From NCBI RefSeq assembly GCF_910592395.1, contig NC_088315.1, positions 11,536,501 to 11,600,500 of the forward strand: a DNA stretch of 64,000 nt, given 5' to 3'. Position 1 is the first letter of the stretch, and every line of letters starts with the position of its first letter. Origin of the DNA: Lineus longissimus (Eukaryota > Nemertea > Pilidiophora > Heteronemertea > Lineidae). The translations under genes were made by a program, and so were the position numbers. Shown piece after piece: positions 14,248-24,000 of this stretch. The notes below the pieces were generated by a model that was not told the DNA's origin, searched no databases, and was given only the letters and a program-made list of their open reading frames with translations.

Positions 14248-17200
14248 GATGTGCTACACAAAGACTGGCCACTGTATTGTGTGAAGTTTTGCTCTAAGAA
14301 ATGTTGATATGCTACACAAAGATTAGTCACCGTATTGTCTGAAGTTTAGCTTTAAGAAATGTTGATATGCTACACAAAGACGGGTTACTGTATTGTCTGA
14401 AGTTTTGCTCTAAGAAATGTTGATATGCTACACAAAGACTATTCACTGTATTGTCTGAAGTTTTGCTCTAAGAAATGTTGATATGCTACACAAAGACTGG
14501 TCACTGTATTGTCTGAAGTTTTGCTCTAAAGAAATGTTGATATGCTACACAAAGACTAGTCACTGTATTGTCTGAAGTTTAGCTTTAAGAAGTGTCGATA
14601 TGCTACACAAAAACTGGTCACTGGATTGTGTGCAGTTTTGCTCTAAGAAATGTTGATATGCTACACAAAGACTAGTCACTGTATTGTCTGAAGTTTAGCT
14701 TTAAGAAATGTTGATGCTACACAAAGACTGGTCACTGTATTGTCTGAAGTTTAGCTATAAGAAATGTTGATACGCTACACAAAGACTGGTTATACTGTAT
14801 TGTCTGAAGTTTAGCTTTAAGAAGTGTTGATATGCTACACAAAAACTGGTCACTGGATTGTGTGCAGTTTTGCTCTAAGAAATGTTGATATGCTACACAA
14901 AGACTAGTCACTGTATTGTCTGAAGTTTAGCTTTAAGAAATGTTGATGCTACACAAAATCTGGTCACGGTATTGTCTGAAGTTTAGCTTTAAGAAATGTT
15001 GATACGCTACACAAAGACTGGTTACAGTATTGTCTGAAGTTTAGCTTTAAGAAATGTTGATATGCTACACAAATACTGGCCGCTGTATTGTCTGAAGTTT
15101 AGTTTTAAGAAAGATTGATTTGCTACACAAAGACTGGTCACTGTATTGTCTGAAGTTTAGCTTTAAGAAATGTTGATGTGCTACACAAAGACTGGCCACT
15201 GTATTGTCTGATGTTTAGCTTTAAGAAATGTTGATATGCTCCACAAAGACTGGTCACTGTATTGTCTGAAGTTTAGCTTCGAGAAATGTTGATATTCTAC
15301 ACAAAGACTGGCCACTGTATTGCCTGAAATTTTTCTTTAAGAAATGTTGATGTGCTACACAAAGACATGCTACTTTATTGTCTGAAGTTTAGCTTTCAGA
15401 AATGTTGATGCTACACAAAGACTGGTTACTGCATTGTCTGAAGTTTAGCTTTTAGAAATGTTGATGCTACACAGAGACTGGTCACTGTATTGTCTGAAGT
15501 TTAGCATTAAGAAATGTTTATACGCTACACAAAGACTGGTTGCTGTATTGTCTGAAGTTTAGCTTGAAGAAATGTTGATATGCTACGCAATGACATGCCA
15601 CTGTATTGTCTGAAGTTTAGCTTTCAGAAATGTTGATGTGCTACAGAAAGACTGTTCACTGTATTGTCTGAAGCTTAGCTTTAAGAAATGTTAATACGCT
15701 ACACAAAGACTGGTCATTGTATTGTCTGGAGTTTAGCTTTAAGAAATGTTAATGTGCTACACAAAGACTTGTCACTGTATTGTCTGAAGTTTAGCTTTAT
15801 GAAATGTTGATGTGCTTCACAAAGACTGGCCACTGCATTGTCTGAAGTTTAGCTTTAAGAAATGTTGATATGCTACACAAAGACTGGCAACTGTATTGTC
15901 TGAAGTTTAACTACGAGAAATGTTGATGTGCTTCACAAAGACTGGCCACTGTATTGTCTGAAGTTTAGCTTTAAGAAATGTTGATATGCTACACAAAGAC
16001 TGGCAACTGTATTGTCTGAAGTTTAACTTCGAGAAATGTTGATGTGCTTCACAAAGACGTGCCACTGTATTGTTTGAAGTTTAGCTTTCAGAAGTGTTGA
16101 TATGCTACACAAAGACTGGTCACTGTATTGTCTGAAGTTTTGCTCTAAGAAATGTTGATATGCTACACAAAGACTAGTCACTGTATTGTCTGAAGTTTAG
16201 CTTTAAGAAATGTTGATGCTACACAAAATCTGGTCACGGTATTGTCTGAAGTTTAGCTTTAAGAAATGCTAATACGCTACACAAAGACTGGTTACTGTAT
16301 TGTCTGAAGTTTAGCTTTAAGAAATGTTGATATGCTACACAAAGACTAGCCGCTGTATTGTCTGAAGTTTAGCTTTAAGAAATATTGATTTGCTACACAA
16401 AGACTGGTCACTGTAATGTCTGAAGTTTAGCTTTAAGAAATGTTGATGTGCTACACAAAGACTGGTCACTGTATTGTCTGTAGTTAAGCTTTAAGAAATG
16501 TTGATATGCTACAGAAAGACTGGTTACTGTATTGTCTGAAGTTTAGCTTAAAGAAAACGCTACACAAAGACTGGTTGTTGTGCTGTCTGAAGTTAAGCTT
16601 TAAGAAATGTTGATGTGCTACACAAAGACTGGCCACTGCATTGTCTGAAGTTTAGCTTTAAGAAATGTTGATACGCTACACAAAGACTGGTTACTGTATT
16701 GTCTGAAGTTTAGCTTTAAGAAATGTTGATGTGCTACACAAAAACTGGCCACTGTATTGTCTAAAGTTTAGCTTTAAGAAATGTTGATATGCTACACAAA
16801 GACTGGTCACTGTATTGTCTAAAGTTTAGCTATAAGAAATGTTGATATGCTACACAAAGACTGGTCACTGTATTGTCTGAAGTTTAGCTTTAAGAAATGT
16901 TGATGCTACACAAAGACTGGTTACTGCATTGTCTGAAGTTTAGCTTTAAGAAATGTTGATGTGCTACACAAAGACTGGCCACTGTATTGTCTGAAGTTTA
17001 GCTTTAAGAAATGTTGATATGCTACACAAAGACTGGCAACTGTATTGTCTGAAGTTTAACTTCGAGAAGTGTTGATGTGCTTCACAAAGACTGGCCACTG
17101 TATTGTCTGAAGTTTAGCTTTAAGAAATGTTGATGTGCTACACAAAGACTGGTTACTGCATTGTCTGAAGTTTAGCTTCAAGAAATGTTGATGTGCTACA

Positions 17201-18277
17201 GAAAGACTGGTCACTGTATTGTCTGAAGTTTAGCTTTAAGAAATGTTGATGTGCTACACAAAGACTGGTCACTGTATTGTCTGAAGTTTAGCTTTAAGAA
17301 ATGTTGATATGCTACAGAAAGACTGGTCACTGTATTGTCTGAAGTTTAGCTTTAAGAAATGTTGATATGCTACACAAAGATTGGTCACTGTATTGTCTGA
17401 AGTTTAGCTTTAAGAAATGTTGATATGCTACTGAAAGACTGGTCACTGTATTGTCTGAAGTTTAGCTTTAAGAAATGTTGATATGCTACACAAAGACTGG
17501 TCACTGTATTTTCTGAAGTTTAGCCTAAAGAAATGTTGTTATGCTACACAAAGACTGGTCACTGTATTTTCTGAAGTTTAGCTTTAAGAAATGTTGAAAT
17601 GCTACACAAAGACTGGTCACTGTATTTTCTGAAGTTTAGATTTAAGAAATGTTGATATGCTACAGAAAGTCTGGTCACTGTATTTTCTGAAGTTCAGCTT
17701 TAAGAAATGTTGATATGCTACACAAAGACTGGTCACTGTATTTTCTGAAGTTTTGCTCTAAGAAATGTTGATATGCTACACAAAGATTAGTCACTAAATT
17801 GTCTGAAGTTTAGCTTTAATAAATGTTGATATGCTACACAAAGACTAGTCACTGTATTGTCTGAAGTTTAGCTTTAAGAAGTGTTGATATGCTACACAAA
17901 GACTGGTCACTGTATTGTCTGAAGTTTTGCTCTAAGAAATGTTGATATGCTACACAAAGACTAGTCACTGTATTGTCTGAAGTTTAGCTTTAAGAAATGT
18001 TGATGTGCTACACAAGGGCTGGCCACTGTATTGTCTGAAGTTTAGCTTTAAGAAATGTTGATATGCTACATAAAGACTGGTCACTGTATTGTCTAAAGAT
18101 TAGCTTTAAGAAATGTTGATATGCTACACAAAAACTGGTCACTGTATTGTCTGAAGTTAAGCTTTAAGAAATGTTGATACGCTACACAAAGACTGGTTAC
18201 TGTATTGTCTGAAGTTTAGCTTTAAGAAATGTTGATATGCTACACAAAGGCCGCTGTATTGTCTGAAGTTTAGCTTT
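14248..18277 (-). repeat. Inverted block of the 58-bp satellite
   Basis: The same monomers run in the opposite orientation (AAATGTTGATATGCTACACA instead of its reverse complement). The left switch is at about 14247, where CTTTGTGTAGC meets GCTACACAAAG across a short spacer. The right switch is at about 18272-18278, where a GCTACACAAAG and a CTTTGTGTAGC again face each other. The first 1 kb or more of the block is a reversed copy of the variant order found at about 11900-12915: rare variants CACGGTATT, GCTCCACAAAG and GTATTGCCTG appear in mirrored order. The block is therefore an inverted duplication within the array, not a different satellite. Confidence 0.95.
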
Positions 18278-19187
18278 GTGTAGCATCAACATTTCTCAAA
18301 GCTAAACTTCATAAAATACAGTGACCAGTCCTTGTGTAACACATCAACATTTCTTAAAGCTAAACTCCAGACGATACAATTACCAGTCTTTTTGTGGCGT
18401 ATTAACATTTCTTAAAGCTAAACTTCAGACAATACAATGGCATGTCTTTGTGTAGCACATCAACATTTCTTAAAGCTAAACTTCAGACAATACAGTGGCC
18501 AGTCTTTGTGTAGCGCATCAACATTTCTCGAAGCTAATTTTCAGACAATACAGCAGCAAGTCATTGCGTAGCATATCAACATTTCTTCAAGCTAAACTTC
18601 AGACAATACAGCAACCAGTCTTTGTGTAGCGTATCAACATTTCTTAAAGCTAAACTTCAGACAATACAGTGACCAGTCTTTGTGTAGCATCAACATTTTT
18701 GAAAGCTAAACTTCAGACAATGCAGTAACCAGTCTTTGTGTAGCATCAACATTTCTGAAAGCTAAACTTCAGACAATAAAGTAGCATGTCTTTGTGTAGC
18801 ACATCAACATTTCTTAAAGAAAAACTTCAGGCAATACAGTGGCCAGTCTTTGTGTAGAATATCAACATTTCTCGAAGCTAAACTTCAGACAATACAGTGA
18901 CCAGTCTTTGTGGAGAATATCAACATTTCTTAAAGCTAAACATCAGACAATACAGTGGCCAGTCTTTGTGTAGCACATCAACATTTCTTAAAGCTAAACT
19001 TCAGACAAAACAGTGACCAGTCTTTGTGTAGCAAATCAATATTTCTTAAAGCTAAACTTCAGACAATACAGCGGCCAGTCTTTGTGTAGCATATCAACAT
19101 TTCTTAAAGCTAAACTTCAGACAATACAGTAACCAGTCTTTGTGTAGCGTATCAACATTTCTTAAAGCTTAACTTCAGACAATACAG
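18278..19187 (+). repeat. 58-bp satellite, forward orientation, up to the BEL insertion
   Basis: Forward orientation resumes here. The stretch 18278-19042 repeats 13483-14247 at a constant offset of 4,795 bp; three markers checked (TCCAGACGAT, CATTTTTGAAAG, GTGTAGCAAA) give the same offset. It ends in a partial monomer, ACAATACAG, where the BEL/Pao 5' LTR begins. Confidence 0.95.
19183..19187. repeat. Target site duplication, left copy (TACAG)
   Basis: TACAG directly precedes the 5' LTR and is repeated at 29078-29082 directly after the 3' LTR. Both belong to the satellite consensus around ACAATACAGTGACCAG. Confidence 0.93.
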
Positions 19188-20801
19188 TGTTGTGACGATC
19201 AGTGATCGTTTGTTATTGCGATCAGCTGACTTCTCCCTTGACCCGGTTTGACCCCGTTATTGTATTATTATTTCCGCGCCAAAAAATTGTTTACCGAGAT
19301 TTTGCGAGATGTTGGCGAGACTTAGGTAACACCCATGGGCATGTGTGTTCAAGACAGCACTTCGACTCCGTCCGCGATTGAGTGAGGATCGCCGCCGGTT
19401 CTGTACTATTCTATAGATGACAACGCCCAGAAGTTCGTAGCGAGATGGTTGAAATGGTTGAAGCAGCGTTGAAATGGTGGTAACGTTTTTATGATTGATT
19501 CACGCCGTACTTTACCGATAGAATGGAAAATGCCATAATTTTACCGGTGTGAAGCCTTTCACGCTTTACGTACATTTGTATACGGCCGATGCACTGACCG
19601 TGTGTATCGTGCTGTGTTTGTAAACGTATCACCAGTTTGTGTCTTCCTCTCGCTAATGTATAGCTATCTGTGCATTTAATTGACATGGTTTTCTATAGTT
19701 TGAGAAGGGGTCTAAAAGGGGGGTGTATTAATGTTTGAAGGTGCATTCTGGTCTTTGCGGACCAGGTGCTTCGAATAGGCTCGCGTAGATCAGGTCGACC
19801 TGAGCAACTTTCCACTCCACTCTTTTAGGCCTATTTTCGATGAATGGGCTGTAATGTTGTTGATTCTCGGTTAGAATGAATCGTTATCGTTTAGTATTTT
19901 AGTCCATTGGTGTTATTGGACATACTCGAACCTGTTATATAGACTTTAAAAATTATAGACCGTGCGAACGGATTTCTGGAAAACCATTATATAAAACCCA
20001 GTTGTATTTTGGGACTAAAAAGATGTTGTGTTAACCCACGGTTTTAATCTGTGTATGTTGACTTCAGGTGACTGTTTGATAGTTATATTGTTAGAAGCCA
20101 GTGGGTGTGATTCCATCACTGTCTCTCCGCTTAAGCCAGAAGCCGTGTTGACGATTTGGACGAATCCGCCCTGCAGAGATCGAGAAGGACAAGGCCTTGC
20201 TGTTGACGTCCCTCCCCGTTTATAGAATACCCGTGGCGGTATAGTATTCTTAATTTACTGGCTAGTTTATTGTTACGACCTGCCGGCTAGTTAGGACTAG
20301 TCTGTTGCCATCTGGGCAGAACCGGTTGAGTCGAAGTCATTTATATAGTCCTAGCTAGCGGTCAGGTTGCTTCAGTCAGCCTGAGTCAATGTTACAGACT
20401 GTTTGTGTTGTAGCACGCTTTGAGTTGTGAGAAGCATTTTAGTATATATCCCTTAGCGGAAAAAACTTGTATTGATATATTCCCCTTGGTGGGAAGATAA
20501 TTTGATATATATATATAATCTACTACGCCCTTCTACTGACGTTCCGGGCTGGAATACCGAAGTCTGCAATCGAACACGAGACGGAGGATAGCCTGTTGCA
20601 GATGCCGGAGAAGAGACACCGCAATCGTGTGTAAAACTAGTACGGAGCTGCTGGCTCTAGGCTGAAGCATTTACAGCTGTAGTGAATTGTAGGTATCTTA
20701 TGATAGCTTGTACCATATAGATATACAGTCCTCTTCAAAAAGTAATTAACCTCTGGCATAGTTCTTATCGTCATCTTGTCAATTCGTTGATCGCCAGAAC
20801 A
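19188..20801 (+). repeat. BEL/Pao 5' LTR
   Basis: 1,614 bp with TG...CA ends. I see about six differences from the 3' LTR copy: CGATTGAG/CGAGTGAG, CTTAAGCC/CTTACGCC, GGACAAGG/GGACGAGG, TAGCGGAA/TAGCAGAA, GAGCTGCT/GAGCCGCT and TTCAAAAA/TTCATAAA. It should carry promoter and polyadenylation signals. Short open frames inside it (for example minus 19489-19686, identical in both LTRs) have no support as genes. Confidence 0.96.
19988..19996 (+). promoter_or_regulatory. TATA-like box in the 5' LTR
   Basis: TATATAAAA lies about 800 bp into the LTR, with an identical copy in the 3' LTR at 28264-28272. It would suit a transcription start near 20020 and a U3/R boundary there. This is inferred from the motif alone; other TATATATA runs occur at about 20505. 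Confidence 0.35.
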
Positions 20802-21080
20802 TGGTCTCTCCGACCGGATTGTTTTGATTGCTCCTTTGTTATTCATTGATGATTGAGATACCTACAATTTACACTTTCTCTGTGAAGTCAGTAGTTGTTG
20901 GATGACCGTGGTGCTTTGATGCACTGTTACCAAGATATTGAGAGTATTACTGCCGTTATTTGAGGGTCAATTGTACATCCTAGTATTCCCAATACTGCAT
21001 AGTATTAGCAGTGGAGTTCGTATATAGTGTGCATCCACGTATATTTGGTGTACATTGTGAATTTGCAGTTGGTATAAGCG
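20802..21080 (+). promoter_or_regulatory. BEL/Pao leader with primer-binding-site-like TGG
   Basis: The base after the 5' LTR begins TGGTCTCTCCGACCGGATTG (20802-20821). A TGG directly after the LTR is the normal start of a tRNA primer-binding site, because it pairs with the tRNA CCA end. I could not assign the tRNA. The remaining leader up to the ATG at 21081 shows no other recognisable feature. Confidence 0.6.
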
Positions 21081-24000
21081 ATGTCTGGTGCTGTTCGGAG
21101 GTCGATGCGAATCAAGAAGAAGCCTGCATATCTTCAAGATTACGAGTGGGAAAATATCCGAGAAGATCAACCTGAGATGGAACCGAAGCAGCCACAAACA
21201 TTGGATCTCCGTCCAGGTGAGGTACTTGAAACACAACCTTCGACCACGTCACAACCCGGTAGTAAGATGACCGCGGCAACTACGTCTGGAACCAGTAATA
21301 GAGGGCAGTTTGCTGCTGCTTTGGACCCTGAGAACTCGGACGCGATTGCTTGTTGGTTAGAAGATGAGCGGCAATTGTTAGGTGCCAGAATTAATGACAT
21401 GTCGTCTGAGTTGAGAAAGCTTTTAGGAGATCGTGGTAGTAGAACTAAGATGCAGAGATTGGTAGAACGCTTGAAGTCATCTTCTCGTGATGTTTATTCT
21501 GTAGTTGACAGACTGACACAGTTGACTACGAGCGTGGACCGGATGAAGCGCCTTGTAGACTGGGGCCGTCAGGCTAATAGCATCGTCGAGCAGTTAGAAG
21601 ATGAGGTCATCGACCAGATTGAAGAGCGTGCAGACGAGGCTCCTTCAATGACGCCGTCATTGCTTGCTCAGGGTGACCCAGACACCAGACACCAGAAACC
21701 AGAAGAAGATAATCTTCCTGAAGATGAAGAAGATGAATACGACTTTGATGACGCGAAGAGTGACCAGTCACATCAGTCAACGCAGTCTAACCGTTCACAG
21801 TTGGCGAAAGTAAAGGCAGAGTTGGCGATGCTGAAGGTCAAACAAGAGAAGCAGAGGTACGTCGAACAGCTGCGCATCCAGGAAGCTCAACAGAAGTTGG
21901 CCTTGGCGAAGGCCGAGGATGAGGCTGAGAGCGCAAAGTTAGAGGCTCAGCTGCTGGCCGAGTTGGATGGCAGAGGCATCGCTAAGCCTACCATGCCTAC
22001 CAAGCCTGTCGTCTTCACGTTACCGCCTAGAAAGCAAAGAGCGACTCAATTTTTTCCTGTAGATTTCAGCCCAGCAGGGGAAAAGCACCAGATGATAGGG
22101 AAGAGACGGTCTGCAGCCGCACACAATAGTTGGATCCAGCAGGTTCAAGCTCAGGACCTGGCGAGCTTGAAGTTTCCTATCCTATCCAGCAGTAATGAGA
22201 AGGTGGGTGAGAAGCCTGTTTTGCAGCCCTTTGGTGTCCTAGCAGCTTCAAAGTTGAACCCGATTGACGAGTTAGTGCAGTCGATTGAGGAATCTACACC
22301 GATGCCAAGACCACAGCATTCCTCCACTCCAGCCAAAGATGTTCCAGAAGTTACACCTGCCGAGACGAAAGAGATACAGCGCTTCTTCCAGGGTCTGGCA
22401 AAACCTCATCTACCGAAATTCGATGGCAACAGAGACCGATTCGAAGACTGGAGGGCGCAGTACGAGGTATTTGTTGAACAATCTCAGGTACCAGTAAAAT
22501 TCAAGATGATAATGTTGAAAAATGCCTTGTCGGGTCATCCCCTTAGGTTAATCAGCAACCTGGGGTATACGGCAGCACAATATAAGATGGCTATTTTTAA
22601 ACTTGACCAGCGCTATGGGGGGGAAACTCGTACACTAAAGAAATACTTAGATCGGTTGCTAACTTGGAAGGAGGTGTCCGAGGGTGACTTGCGAGCCTTA
22701 GAAGAATTGTCTAACCAGATGTGCGATGTAATCTCCAAACTCGATGACACTGACCATGCCCGGGAGTTAATTGGTAACACCGTCTTGTATACTTTAGTGA
22801 AGCAAAAGGTTCCACACTCTCTCCTAGTGAAGTATGCAGAGCAGCGCAGTACAAATGCCCAGGATGGTTTGGCTGTATTCACGAAGTGGTTCAACCGGCA
22901 AGTTTGCTTGATGTTGGAGATGTCCGAGCTGCGTGCTCCTCGTACCAAGGAAAAAACTGCTGAACAGCCACACAGTAAAAGAAAGTCTGAGAGTAATAAA
23001 AGCCATTCTTATGCCGTTTCAGCCACTGACTCTAAGAAGACAACTACTTCCCAGTCGAAGCCTGCCGAACAGAAGGATGACAAGCGCCAGGGAACAGAGT
23101 TCGAATGCCCGTTATGCAAGGGCAGTCATCATGTGGTGAGATGCCAGTTGTGGAAGCCAGCCTCCACCGAAGAGCGATGGAAAATAGCGAAGGAAAAAGC
23201 CTTATGTTACAAGTGCCTGTGTGGGAAACACATGGCGAAGAATTGCACGAAGGAGCCCCGGAAGTGCGAGATAGACGGATGCCAGCGGACCCACCATCGA
23301 CATCTGCACAAGAAAGAAACCAAGACAGAAGCTGCCAAGAAGAACACACCTGAGCCTGTTGGGTGTTTTGGAATTGCTGGGAATGGTCAGGTACGTCTGA
23401 ATAAAGTGCCATTAAGAGTTTTACCTGTTCTTGTTGCAGATGTTGATGGTCAGATGAGAAGATTGAACGCCTTCCTCGATGATGGGTCCGACTCCTCCTA
23501 CGTTCGTCGATCCGTCCTGTCTGAGCTGGGGATTTCCAGAATTGAGGACCACACGATCACCATGTCAACTATGACGACGACTGGTACAAAGGTCAAGAGT
23601 GGTACAGTAACCCTGTCGGTGGAGAGTTTGAATGGCAACCTAAGGGTAAGACTGGGCTGTAGAATTTTGGATCGCCTATGCGAGGGGGTGCGTCCTCAGA
23701 ATTGGGGCATGAACAAAAATAGATGGTCTCATTTGGCAGATATTGACTTCCCGAGAATTGATGGTGCAGAGACTGTAGACATAGTAATAGGATCCGATCA
23801 TCCCGAGCTGACGATGTCTTTAGAGGAGGTCGCAGGACAGCCAGGAGAGCCGGTAGCACGTCTTACTCCCCTTGGTTGGACTTGCACTGGGATGCTAGGG
23901 ACGTCTTCCCAGGACCAGGATGAGATAGGTGGCTATGCAGCCACTTGTTCAGTTATGTCAGATATTCACTTAGATAGCTGTTTACGTGCGTTATGGAACC

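Noticed and set aside
19489-19686. 65-codon minus-strand frame, repeated identically at 27765-27962
   Set aside because: It lies inside the LTRs; its duplication reflects the LTR pair, not a conserved gene.
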